Shown here piece by piece: positions 12,226-18,932 of a stretch of 18,932 nt of DNA. Each line of letters begins with the position of its first letter. The stretch's first letter is position 1. The stretch covers positions 1-18,932 of the forward strand of contig CAKUOX010000045.1 in assembly GCA_934670175.1 (NCBI GenBank), read 5' to 3'. This DNA is from an uncultured Clostridia bacterium. Lineage in GTDB: Bacteria; Bacillota; Clostridia; Christensenellales; Aristaeellaceae. Under the pieces are notes generated by a model. That model did not search any database. It had not been told where the DNA came from and saw only the letters and a list, made by a program, of their open reading frames with translations. The translations under genes and the position numbers were made by a program.

Positions 12226-13362
12226 TCAGGTGAAAGCGTCCTTCACGCGGTCAAAGAAGCTCTTTTTCTTTTCGTACTGGCTGCCCGACGTTGTGGTATC
12301 GAACTGGCGCAGCAGCTCCTTCTGCTTTTCAGTCAGCTTCTTGGGGATCTCCACCACTGCTGTGACGTACAGGTCGCCCTTGCCGTTACCGCGCAGGTGG
12401 TTCACGCCCTCGCCGCGAATGCAGAACACCTGTCCCGGCTGCGTTCCCTCCGGGAAGCGATACTTCACGGGCTTGCGCAGCGTGGGCACATCCAGCTCCG
12501 CGCCCAGCGCCGCCTGCGTAAAGGTGATCGGCATTTCGATGTAAAGGTTATCGCCGTCACGACGGAACAGACGATGCTTCTTGACGCTGATAACGATCAG
12601 CAGATCGCCCGGCTCGCCGCCGCGCTCGCCCAGGCCGCCCTGGCCGCGAATGGTGAGCACCTGGCCGTCGGCAATGCCTGCCGGAATCTTGACCGTCTTG
12701 CGCTTGCTGACGCGCAGCTTGCCGCGCCCGCGGCACTTGGTGCAGGGCTCGTTGATAATCTTGCCCGTACCCCGACACTTGGTACAGGTGCGCACATTCT
12801 GGATGCGCCCAAAGGGCGTATTCTGCGTCACGCGCTCCTGACCGGTGCCGCCGCAGTTGGGGCAGTTATCCACCTTGCTGCCGGGTTTCGCGCCCGTGCC
12901 GTGGCATTCGGGGCATTCCTCGTCGCGCACAAGGTTGATCTCCTTTTCGCAGCCAAAAGCCGCTTCATCCAGCGTGATGGTCAGGTCATAGCGCAGATCG
13001 TCGCCCGGAACCGGACCGTTTCTGCGCGCGCCGCCGCTACCGCCGCCGAAAAAGCTGGAAAAAATATCCTCAAAGCCGCCGCCAAAGCCGCCGAAACCGC
13101 TGAAATCGCTGTAAGCGCCGCTGTTGCCGCCGAAGCCCTGCGGGCCGTCATGGCCAAACTGGTCGTACTGCGCGCGCTTCTGCGGATTGGAGAGCACCTG
13201 ATAGGCCTCGTTGATCTCCTTGAACCGTTCCTCTGCTTCCTTGTCGCCGGGGTTGACATCGGGATGGTTCTTCTTGGCGAGCGCGCGGTACGCCTTTTTT
13301 ATTGTGGCGTCATCCGCATTTTTATCTACGCCCAGAACCTCATAATAATCTCTCTTTGCCAT
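12226..13362 (-). CDS. dnaJ: Chaperone DnaJ (type I Hsp40)
   Basis: A full-length 378-residue DnaJ, the co-chaperone that delivers clients to DnaK and stimulates its ATPase. The J domain (5-70) has the HPD motif at 33-35; a Gly/Phe-rich linker follows (71-115). The zinc domain has four CxxCxGxG repeats with cysteines at 150/153, 167/170, 193/196 and 207/210, and the two beta-sandwich client domains and dimer segment fill the rest. The ATG at 13362 has GGGGGAG immediately upstream. It is the last gene of the CIRCE-controlled operon; the 69 bases before it contain a strong hairpin, and a terminator follows its stop. Confidence 0.97.
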   Translation of the reverse strand: MAKRDYYEVLGVDKNADDATIKKAYRALAKKNHPDVNPGDKEAEERFKEINEAYQVLSNPQKRAQYDQFGHDGPQGFGGNSGAYSDFSGFGGFGGGFEDIFSSFFGGGSGGARRNGPVPGDDLRYDLTITLDEAAFGCEKEINLVRDEECPECHGTGAKPGSKVDNCPNCGGTGQERVTQNTPFGRIQNVRTCTKCRGTGKIINEPCTKCRGRGKLRVSKRKTVKIPAGIADGQVLTIRGQGGLGERGGEPGDLLIVISVKKHRLFRRDGDNLYIEMPITFTQAALGAELDVPTLRKPVKYRFPEGTQPGQVFCIRGEGVNHLRGNGKGDLYVTAVVEIPKKLTEKQKELLRQFDTTTSGSQYEKKKSFFDRVKDAFT

Positions 13363-13383
13363 AGTCTCCCCCTTATTCTAACA

Positions 13384-13409
13384 GGGGCAAGGGCTCAAAC
13401 CCCTGCCCC
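13384..13409 (-). other. Hairpin in the dnaK-dnaJ spacer
   Basis: GGGGCAAGGG and CCCCTGCCCC (plus-strand 13384-13393 and 13400-13409) form a ten-position stem with one mismatch and a 6-nt loop. No U tract follows, so it is more likely an mRNA stability or processing element between dnaK and dnaJ than a terminator. Confidence 0.5.
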
Positions 13410-13431
13410 CCTTCTATCTCGTCTGCCGGGC

Positions 13432-15255
13432 TTATTCAGTGAACTGCGCGTCCACGGTGCCGTCGTCATTCACATGCGCGCCATCGCCGCCAGCCGCACC
13501 GCCGGCCTGCTGGGCCGCCTGCTGCGCCTGCTGGTATACCTTGCCGAAGACCTCGTAGGTCTTCTTGGAGAACTCCTCCATCGCAGGCTTGATCTGATCG
13601 GCGTCGCCACCCTCACGCACCTTCTTGAAGCTCTCAAGCTCGCTCTCAAGCAGCGCCTTGTCGGCCGGATCCAGCTTGTCGCCCATATCCTTAATGGTCT
13701 TTTCCGTCTGATAGATCAGGCTGTCGGCCTGATTCAGCGTCTCGACCTTTTCCTTGTTGGCCTTATCCTCGGCTGCGTACTTTTCAGCATCCTCTACGGC
13801 CTTCTTGATCTCGTCCTCGCTCATGTTCGAGGAAGCGGTGATGGCGATGGACTGCTCCTTGCCGGTGCCCAGATCCTTAGCCGATACATGCACGATGCCG
13901 TTCGCGTCGATGTCGAAGGTGACCTCAATCTGCGGCACGCCGCGCGGCGCGGGCGCAATGCCGTCCAGACGGAAGCGTCCCAGCGTCTTGTTGTAGGCCG
14001 CCATCTCACGCTCGCCCTGCAGCACATGCACATCAACAGAAGTCTGGCCGTCCGCCGCGGTGGAGAAGATCTGCGTCTGCTTGACCGGAATGGTCGTGTT
14101 GCGCTCGATCAGACGGGTGAACACGCCGCCCATGGTCTCAATGCCCAGGGACAGGGGCGTAACATCCAGCAGCACGATGTCCTTCACGTCGCCGCCGAGC
14201 ACGCCGCCCTGAATCGCGGCGCCCACAGCCACACACTCATCCGGGTTGATGCCCTTGTAGGGCTCCTTGCCGGTGATGCGCTGCACGGCCTCCTGAACCG
14301 CCGGGATACGGGTAGAGCCGCCCACCAGGATGACCTTGTCGATCTCGCTGGCGGAAACGCCCGCATCGCGCAGTGCCTGATTCATCGGGCCAACGGTCTT
14401 TTCGACCAGATCCGCAGTCAGCTCGTTGAACTTGGCGCGGGTGATGGTGACGTCCAGATGCTTCGGGCCCGTCGCGTCCGCCGTAATGAACGGCAGGTTC
14501 ACGTTCACGCTCATCAGGCCGGACAGCTCAATCTTGGCCTTTTCAGCGGCTTCCTTCAGGCGCTGCAGCGCCATGCGATCCTGACGCAGGTCAATGCCGT
14601 TTTCCTTCTTGAATTCCTCGGCGATGTAGTCGATCAGGCGCTGGTCGAAATCGTCGCCGCCCAGGTGCGTATCGCCGCCGGTGGCGAGCACTTCGAAGAT
14701 GCCGTCGCCGACTTCCATCAGAGACACATCGAACGTGCCGCCGCCCAGGTCGTATACCAGGATCTTATGCGCGTCGCCCTTATCCAGGCCATAGGCCAGC
14801 GCGGCCGCAGTCGGCTCGTTAATGATACGCTTGACGTCCAGACCCGCGATGCGGCCGGCGTCCTTGGTCGCCTGACGCTGGGAGTCGGAGAAGTATGCCG
14901 GTACGGTGATGACCGCTTCGGTTACAGTCTCGCCCAGATAAGCCTCGGCGTCCGCCTTCAGCTTCTGCAGGATCATCGCGCTGATTTCAGGCGCAGTGTA
15001 GGAATGATCGTCGATCTTTACTTTGTAATCGCTGCCCATCTTGCGCTTGATAGAAATGATGGTGCGATCCGGATTGGTAACGGCCTGACGCTTTGCGACC
15101 TGGCCGACGAGACGCTCGCCGTTCTTGGCAAAGGCCACCACGGACGGCGTGGTGCGTCCGCCTTCAGCGTTCGCGATAACTACGGGTTCGCCGCCTTCCA
15201 TAACAGCGACGCAGGAATTGGTGGTACCAAGGTCAATGCCGATAATCTTACTCAT
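13432..15255 (-). CDS. dnaK: Chaperone DnaK (Hsp70)
   Basis: A 607-residue Hsp70. The nucleotide-binding domain (1-360) begins with phosphate loop GIDLGTTNS (6-14) and contains YDLGGGTFDVS (168-178) and VGGSTRIP (311-318). The linker VLLDVTPLS is at 361-369 and the substrate-binding domain and lid follow. It lacks the extra loop near residue 80 found in proteobacterial DnaK, as expected for Bacillota. The C-terminus ends DGTVDAQFTE, an acidic tail of the usual kind. Start ATG 15255 has GAGGAGG seven to nine bases upstream. It lies in hrcA-grpE-dnaK-dnaJ and is regulated by HrcA through the CIRCE site. The 100-base gap from grpE contains an A/T-rich stretch but no convincing separate promoter. 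Confidence 0.98.
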   Translation of the reverse strand: MSKIIGIDLGTTNSCVAVMEGGEPVVIANAEGGRTTPSVVAFAKNGERLVGQVAKRQAVTNPDRTIISIKRKMGSDYKVKIDDHSYTAPEISAMILQKLKADAEAYLGETVTEAVITVPAYFSDSQRQATKDAGRIAGLDVKRIINEPTAAALAYGLDKGDAHKILVYDLGGGTFDVSLMEVGDGIFEVLATGGDTHLGGDDFDQRLIDYIAEEFKKENGIDLRQDRMALQRLKEAAEKAKIELSGLMSVNVNLPFITADATGPKHLDVTITRAKFNELTADLVEKTVGPMNQALRDAGVSASEIDKVILVGGSTRIPAVQEAVQRITGKEPYKGINPDECVAVGAAIQGGVLGGDVKDIVLLDVTPLSLGIETMGGVFTRLIERNTTIPVKQTQIFSTAADGQTSVDVHVLQGEREMAAYNKTLGRFRLDGIAPAPRGVPQIEVTFDIDANGIVHVSAKDLGTGKEQSIAITASSNMSEDEIKKAVEDAEKYAAEDKANKEKVETLNQADSLIYQTEKTIKDMGDKLDPADKALLESELESFKKVREGGDADQIKPAMEEFSKKTYEVFGKVYQQAQQAAQQAGGAAGGDGAHVNDDGTVDAQFTE

Positions 15256-15355
15256 TATTTTATCCTCCTCAAATCCGATTGATTGGTGTGGGTTGTTTCT
15301 TTGTTTATATATTAACTTCTCTATTGGAAGGGAAGCTCCTGTGAAGGCTCCGCGC

Positions 15356-15943
15356 CTATTCGGCGCAGACCTTGACCATCGCGTAGCGGATGATCTTATC
15401 CTTCACCTTGTAGCCCTTCTGGAATACCTCCAGAATTTTGCCCGGCTCATCGCCGCTTTCCCGCATTACTGCGTTGTGCATTTCGGGATCGAAGGCCTCG
15501 CCCATGGCGGGCACCTCTTCGAAGCCGAAGCGCTTTAGCGATTCCATCAGCATGTTCAGCGTCATGCGAACGCCGTCGATCAGGCCGTCAGACACGCCGG
15601 CCTTTTCGGCCGCGTCCAGCGCGCGCTCAAGGTTGTCGATGGAGGGCAGGATGGCCGCGATGCTCTCGCGAACGCCGTCCTCATAGCCATCGGCGCGCGC
15701 GGTCTGGTTGCGGCGCTTGAAATTCTGGAAATCCGCCTGGCTGCGCCGAAGGGAATCCAGATATTCGTCGCGCTGTTTGACCGCCGTCTCAAGCGCCTGC
15801 TGCCATTGTTCTATGTTGAACTCCTGCGCTTCAGTGCTCTCCTCGGGCGCTTCCGCCGCCGTTTCTGCAGCGGTAGCTTCGACGTTTTCCGCTTCAGGCT
15901 GCTGCGCCGGATTCTGCTTTTCCGTATTATCTTTCTTCTTCAT
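15356..15943 (-). CDS. grpE: Nucleotide exchange factor GrpE
   Basis: A 195-residue GrpE, which releases ADP from DnaK. Residues 1-45 are a disordered acidic Glu/Ala-rich tail; 46-100 form the long dimerising coiled-coil containing QRDEYLDSLRRSQADFQNFKRR; the C-terminal beta domain carries FGFEEVPAMGEAFDPEMHNAV (139-159) and ends GYKVKDKIIRYAMVKV. The ATG at 15943 has AAGGAAGAG just upstream, a ribosome site lying within the last codons of hrcA, and the two genes overlap by 17 bases, which suggests translational coupling. It follows hrcA and precedes dnaK in the heat-shock operon. Confidence 0.96.
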   Translation of the reverse strand: MKKKDNTEKQNPAQQPEAENVEATAAETAAEAPEESTEAQEFNIEQWQQALETAVKQRDEYLDSLRRSQADFQNFKRRNQTARADGYEDGVRESIAAILPSIDNLERALDAAEKAGVSDGLIDGVRMTLNMLMESLKRFGFEEVPAMGEAFDPEMHNAVMRESGDEPGKILEVFQKGYKVKDKIIRYAMVKVCAE

Positions 15944-17006
15944 AGCTCTTCCTTTCGCCGGTCTGCGCCGGATAATTCATGCTCCTTCGGCTGGAGAGCA
16001 GCTCGCTCACTGCGTGCCCCATGAATTCCAGCACCGGAATGACCCGATTGTAATTCATGCGCGTGGGGCCGATGATGCCCAGCGTGCCGGTCGCCCCATC
16101 TCCCACGCGATACTGCGCGGTCACAATGGAGCAATCGCTCATCTCGGGCTCGCCGTTTTCCGTGCCGATACGAATGGTCACCTCCATGCCGCCGCTGCCG
16201 CGAATCAGCCGCCGGATCTTATCCTTGGATTCCAGCACCGCCAGGAAATTCCTGGCCTTTTCCACATCGCTGTATTCCGGATAATTCAGCAGCTTGGAGC
16301 CTCCGCCGATAATGACCTCGGACGAATCCTCCGCTTCGAGCTTCTTTTCGATCACCATCAGCGTTTCGCCCATCAGCCTGCGGTTGTTTTCCGTATCGCG
16401 CAGCAGCTCCGAGAACGTCTGCCGCACATCCTCGAGCGGCTTGTTGGCCAGGCGCTCGGTGAGCATGCGGGATATGGAATACAAATCGTCCGCGTTCAGC
16501 CCGTCCGGAATGCGGATCACCGCATCCTTCACGATGCCGAGATTTGTCACGATGATCATCAGCGCCATACCGTCGGACACGGGCACCAGCTGAATGTGCC
16601 GTATGCGCAGCGTGCCGAGCTTTGGCGCGACGATCACGGAGGTATACTGCGTGGCGTCCGTCAGGATCTGCGCCGCGCTGCGGATCACGCCGTCCACCTG
16701 CGCGCTGCGCGCCTGCATGTAATCGTGCATGCGCTCGCGCTCATCCAGCGACAGCTTACCCACCTTCAGCAGGCGGTCCACATACAGCCGATACGCCTTG
16801 TCCGAGGGCACGCGCCCCGCCGAGGTGTGCGGCTGATCCAGATAACCCAGCTCCTCCAGATCCGACATTTCATTTCGAATGGTCGCCGGTGAGAAGCCAA
16901 CGCCCGATTTGCGGGAAATCGTTCTGGAACCGACAGGCATCGCCGTGGTGATATAATCATCGATGATGGCCTGCAATATCAGGAACTTACGATCATCCAT
17001 CTGCAT
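15927..17006 (-). CDS. hrcA: Heat-inducible transcription repressor HrcA
   Basis: HrcA binds CIRCE operators and represses class I heat-shock genes; its folding depends on GroEL. This 359-residue protein starts with a winged-helix domain containing the recognition stretch SPATIRNEMSDLEELGYL and the wing PHTSAGRVPS, followed by the GAF-like dimerisation domain. The ATG at 17006 (MQMDDRKFL) is preferred because AAGGAAG lies seven bases before it; an ATG at 17030 lacks a ribosome site and one at 17000 is too far from it. It is the first gene of the operon and overlaps grpE by 17 bases. A CIRCE site lies 37 bases upstream between promoter and start, so HrcA represses its own operon. Confidence 0.96.
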   Translation of the reverse strand: MQMDDRKFLILQAIIDDYITTAMPVGSRTISRKSGVGFSPATIRNEMSDLEELGYLDQPHTSAGRVPSDKAYRLYVDRLLKVGKLSLDERERMHDYMQARSAQVDGVIRSAAQILTDATQYTSVIVAPKLGTLRIRHIQLVPVSDGMALMIIVTNLGIVKDAVIRIPDGLNADDLYSISRMLTERLANKPLEDVRQTFSELLRDTENNRRLMGETLMVIEKKLEAEDSSEVIIGGGSKLLNYPEYSDVEKARNFLAVLESKDKIRRLIRGSGGMEVTIRIGTENGEPEMSDCSIVTAQYRVGDGATGTLGIIGPTRMNYNRVIPVLEFMGHAVSELLSSRRSMNYPAQTGERKSYEEER

Positions 17007-17043
17007 CGCTTCTTCACTTCCTTCCGGCATCCGGTTTTGACTG

Positions 17044-17070
17044 TTAGCACTCTTTGTTGTCGAGTGCTAA
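17044..17070. promoter_or_regulatory. CIRCE operator (HrcA binding site)
   Basis: TTAGCACTC (17044-17052), nine bases, GAGTGCTAA (17062-17070): an exact match to the CIRCE consensus. It lies just downstream of the hrcA transcription start in the usual repressing position. It is about 135 bases from the rpmE -35 box on the other strand, so it is unlikely to control rpmE. Confidence 0.98.
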
Positions 17071-17081
17071 CGTCTGACTAT

Positions 17082-17110
17082 AATTTAGCATTCCCCGCCC
17101 CTTTTGTCAA
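17082..17110 (-). promoter_or_regulatory. SigA-type promoter of the hrcA operon
   Basis: On the minus strand TTGACA (17110-17105), a 17-nt spacer and TAAATT (17087-17082). The start would fall near 17075, placing CIRCE at about +5. A TATAGT (17082-17077) is a better -10 by sequence but would need a 22-nt spacer. Confidence 0.75.
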
Positions 17111-17203
17111 TAGTCCTGGATAAATTTAAATGTAAACAATTCGTGAACGCCCCTCATCCAGCCGGAATTTGGCAAAACCTTTGTAAAATACATCCGAAAG
17201 GCA

Positions 17204-17232
17204 TTGAATTGTGCGGAGAAACGTGCTATAAT
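17204..17232 (+). promoter_or_regulatory. SigA-type promoter of rpmE
   Basis: TTGAAT (17204-17209), a 17-nt spacer and TATAAT (17227-17232). Transcription would start near 17239, giving a leader of about 67 nt before the ATG at 17306. It is divergent from the hrcA promoter. Confidence 0.88.
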
Positions 17233-17238
17233 ATCGTT

Positions 17239-17305
17239 TGTGTGATTAATCGGATGCCAGTTCCGCCGGAGAGCTGACAGTCCGGTTAGAGTGAGGTGAA
17301 AATCC
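17239..17305 (+). promoter_or_regulatory. Structured leader of rpmE, possible L31 autoregulatory element
   Basis: CCGGA (17266-17270) pairs with TCCGG (17281-17285) around a 10-nt loop; alternatively CGGA (17251-17254) pairs with TCCG (17262-17265), which overlaps the first stem. The ribosome site GAGGTG (17292-17297) follows closely. Several bacterial groups have described L31 leader motifs; whether this belongs to one cannot be decided by eye. Confidence 0.35.
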
Positions 17306-17503
17306 ATGAAAGAAAATATCCATCCGAATTACGGCAAGGCAATCGTTCGCTGCGTCTGCGGCGAAACCTTTGAAACGGGCTCCGTGAAGAAAGAACTGCG
17401 CGTTGATATTTGTTCAAAGTGCCATCCTTTCTACACCGGCAAGCAGAAGCTGGTTGACACCGGCGGACGTGTGGATCGCTTCAAGAAGCGCTACGGCATG
17501 TAG
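17306..17503 (+). CDS. rpmE: Large ribosomal subunit protein bL31 (zinc-binding type)
   Basis: A 65-residue L31 with the cysteine pattern of the zinc-containing form: CVC at 16-18 and CSKC at 36-39. The start MKENIHPNYG and the end RFKKRYGM are typical. L31 helps bridge the two ribosomal subunits and can act as a zinc reserve, being swapped for a cysteine-free paralogue under zinc starvation; no such paralogue is in the window. GAGGTG lies eight bases before the ATG. It has its own promoter and a strong terminator, so it is probably mostly monocistronic, with the DUF1385 gene and prmC downstream. Confidence 0.97.
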   Translation: MKENIHPNYGKAIVRCVCGETFETGSVKKELRVDICSKCHPFYTGKQKLVDTGGRVDRFKKRYGM

Positions 17504-17509
17504 TCAGTT

Positions 17510-17545
17510 TAAAGCACCGCAAGGTTTTCTCTTTGCGGTGCTTTA
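17510..17545 (+). terminator. Intrinsic terminator of rpmE
   Basis: TAAAGCACCGCAA (17510-17522) and TTGCGGTGCTTTA (17533-17545) form a perfect 13-bp stem with a 10-nt loop. It follows the rpmE stop by six bases. The U tract is short because the T residues are part of the stem. Confidence 0.85.
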
Positions 17546-17657
17546 GCTGTTTATTGCGCGCCACAGTTTTTCGACCTCGCAGACCTGCGGATGCGCGCCG
17601 GCCTGCTTTTCTTTTACCTATTTATTATCATAAGCCGCTGGAAGGGGGCAAGACGCC

Positions 17658-18641
17658 ATGGCCAAGCTCAGACGCTTCAGCGGCACGCCCGTTGCCGAGG
17701 GCGTGCGCCTGGAAGTGGGCAAGTACACGGTTTTCGCCGTGCGCAATGAAAAAAAGGATATTGCCGTGCGCCTGCGCCGCGAGCCGCGCAGGCTGCTGCG
17801 GGCGCTGCTGCGTATTCCCTTTCTGCGGGGCGTCGCGCGACTGCTGCGCGACCTGTACCGCTTCTTCGACGGGCTGAGCGAATCGGCGGAGCTGTCGCCC
17901 CAGCGTCCTGTGCGCGGGATCGTGCCCGAGCAGAGGCTCGCCGCCTTTTTGCACATCTCCCCGCAGAGCATCGCAACGCTGCTAAGCGCACTGTGCCTGC
18001 CGATCATCGCATTCTGCTACCTGTACGCCGCGCCGAAGGGCGCCGAAATCGTGCTCAGCGCGTCATCCGGCCTCACCCGCGCGCAGACCAACGCCATCGT
18101 CTGCGCGGTGCGCGTGCTCTGCCTGCTGGTCGCGGTGGGCTTTGGTGGGCGGCTGCGGGTCGTTCGGCGGCTGCTGATGTATAAGGGCGCGCTGAATAAG
18201 TGCATCAACTGCTACGAATGCCGCGATGAAATGACGGCCGAGGCCGCCGCGCAGTACCCCATCATCACCCGCCGGAGCGAAAGCGCGTTTCTGCTGAGCG
18301 TAGCCATCATTTCGATGATATTCTTCGCGCTGGTGCATGTGGACGGGCTGCTGCTGAACCTGGCGATCCGCATCGGCATCGTGCTGGGCGTGGCCGCGCT
18401 GCTCAACGAGCCGTTTTCCGCGCTGGAGGGCGCGGATATGACGCTGCCCGTACGCATTGCGCGCACGCCGCTGGATCTTCTGCAATATCTGACCACGCTC
18501 GAGCCGCACCCGCAGATGACGGAGGTGGCGCTGTGCGCCTTTCACGCCGCGCTGGGCGAGGCCAAGGAGAACGACGAAGCTAGGGAAAACAGAGAAACTG
18601 AGCCTGAAATAATCCCCCCTGAAGGAGAGGATCACGCTTGA
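17658..18641 (+). CDS. DUF1385-family membrane protein lacking the usual metal-site motif
   Basis: A 327-residue membrane protein in the position of the DUF1385 gene that precedes prmC in many Bacillota. Family features include GTPVAEGVRLEVGKYTVFAVR (9-29, counterpart of GGQAVIEGVMMR-x-AVAVR), IPFLRGVARLL (53-63), a hydrophobic segment (101-124), another (145-162) and VAIISMIFFALV (215-226). Where typical members have HGAEHK followed by a RCGTSF segment, this one has YKGALNK (175-181) and RRSESAF (205-211), so the expected histidines, glutamate and cysteine are absent; it may have lost a metal-dependent activity or be a distant paralogue. A charged tail (300-327) follows. GGAAGGGGG lies upstream of the ATG, and the stop overlaps the prmC TTG start. 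The family's biochemical role is not known. Confidence 0.75.
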   Translation: MAKLRRFSGTPVAEGVRLEVGKYTVFAVRNEKKDIAVRLRREPRRLLRALLRIPFLRGVARLLRDLYRFFDGLSESAELSPQRPVRGIVPEQRLAAFLHISPQSIATLLSALCLPIIAFCYLYAAPKGAEIVLSASSGLTRAQTNAIVCAVRVLCLLVAVGFGGRLRVVRRLLMYKGALNKCINCYECRDEMTAEAAAQYPIITRRSESAFLLSVAIISMIFFALVHVDGLLLNLAIRIGIVLGVAALLNEPFSALEGADMTLPVRIARTPLDLLQYLTTLEPHPQMTEVALCAFHAALGEAKENDEARENRETEPEIIPPEGEDHA

Positions 18642-18932
18642 CCATTGGAGAATGGCTCGCGGGCGCGCGGCAAAGGCTGACCGAGTCCGGCTGCCCCGAC
18701 CCAAAGATAGATTCCGCCTGGATCGCCGAGGACGTACTGGGCATGAGCGCGCCCGCGCTGCGCTTTGAGGCGCACAGCAGCCTTGAGCCCGCGCAGCTGG
18801 CGCGAATGAACGCCTGCCTGGAGCGCCGCGTTTCGGGCGAACCGATCCAGTATATTTTGCAGCGCGCCGATTTTATGGGATTGCGCTTTTATGTGGATCG
18901 CCGCGTGCTCATTCCGCGCCAGGATACGGAGC
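18638..18932 (+). CDS. prmC: Release factor glutamine methyltransferase PrmC (N-terminal part)
   Basis: The window ends after 98 codons. PrmC methylates the glutamine of the GGQ motif in release factors RF1 and RF2. Visible is the helical N-terminal substrate-binding domain, followed by the family stretch RRVSGEPIQYIL (67-78) and LIPRQDTE (91-98), which leads into the SAM domain beyond the edge. The usual YILG is YILQ here. The start is TTG at 18638, overlapping the previous stop as TTGA and preceded by GGAGAGG eight bases upstream; no ATG fits the family length as well. The N-terminal region resembles other Clostridia PrmC proteins, and prfA is expected nearby outside the window. Confidence 0.92.
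   Translation, partial: MTIGEWLAGARQRLTESGCPDPKIDSAWIAEDVLGMSAPALRFEAHSSLEPAQLARMNACLERRVSGEPIQYILQRADFMGLRFYVDRRVLIPRQDTE

Noticed and set aside
12397..15282. Plus-strand open frame of about 961 codons opposite dnaJ and dnaK
   Set aside because: It is the complement of conserved chaperone genes and resembles nothing known. The lack of stop codons follows from codon bias in dnaK and dnaJ.
17239..17305. Resemblance of the rpmE leader to the 3' part of an FMN riboswitch
   Set aside because: Only a short stretch (GACAGTCCGG) is similar; the rest of the conserved FMN core is missing and the gene is not a riboflavin gene.

Overview
The window looks like chromosomal core sequence from a GC-rich member of the Bacillota (class Clostridia; a Christensenellales-like gut lineage would fit, but that placement is a guess). 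The reasons are the hrcA-grpE-dnaK-dnaJ-prmA-rsmE-mtaB-HIT-rpsU gene order, a perfect CIRCE operator, strong GGAGG-type ribosome binding sites, consensus SigA promoters with 17-nt spacers, frequent 4-nt start/stop overlaps (ATGA, GTGA, TTGA), and TTG and GTG starts. Codon third positions are strongly G/C, which leaves long spurious open frames opposite rho and dnaK.

Left part, plus strand (1-3514). The tail of a gene and its terminator are followed by about 565 bp without a gene. That stretch holds a strong promoter embedded in repeated ATGCGCA/CGCACAT motifs and a hairpin-rich leader. Next come a membrane-anchored XRE regulator, an alpha/beta hydrolase, a 67-residue DUF7662-like protein and a CDP-alcohol phosphatidyltransferase interrupted by an in-frame TGA, the last three joined by ATGA overlaps. 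A stand-alone TfoX N-terminal domain protein ends at a perfect 16-bp bidirectional terminator.

Middle part, minus strand (3584-17006). In transcription order this reads: CIRCE-controlled hrcA-grpE-dnaK-dnaJ; a tRNA-Pro(GGG) with its own consensus promoter and terminator; prmA-rsmE-mtaB-HIT; rpsU with its own promoter; a Trm11-like RNA methyltransferase with rho; and a TVP38/TMEM64 membrane protein. Rho carries a disordered N-terminal insertion of about 380 residues with 13-residue tandem repeats and two AT-hook-like RGRP motifs.

Right part, plus strand (17204-18932). rpmE (L31, zinc type) has a possible structured leader and is divergent from hrcA. It is followed by a DUF1385-family membrane protein whose conserved HGAEH-type motif is replaced, and by the start of prmC.

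The functional theme is protein folding and stress, translation (ribosomal proteins, rRNA/tRNA/ribosomal-protein/release-factor methylation) and transcription termination. I found no mobile element, CRISPR array, phage gene or defence system. I do not see an obviously new multi-gene system. The best leads are the XRE promoter and leader, the interrupted phosphatidyltransferase, the Rho insertion, the altered DUF1385 protein and the rpmE leader.
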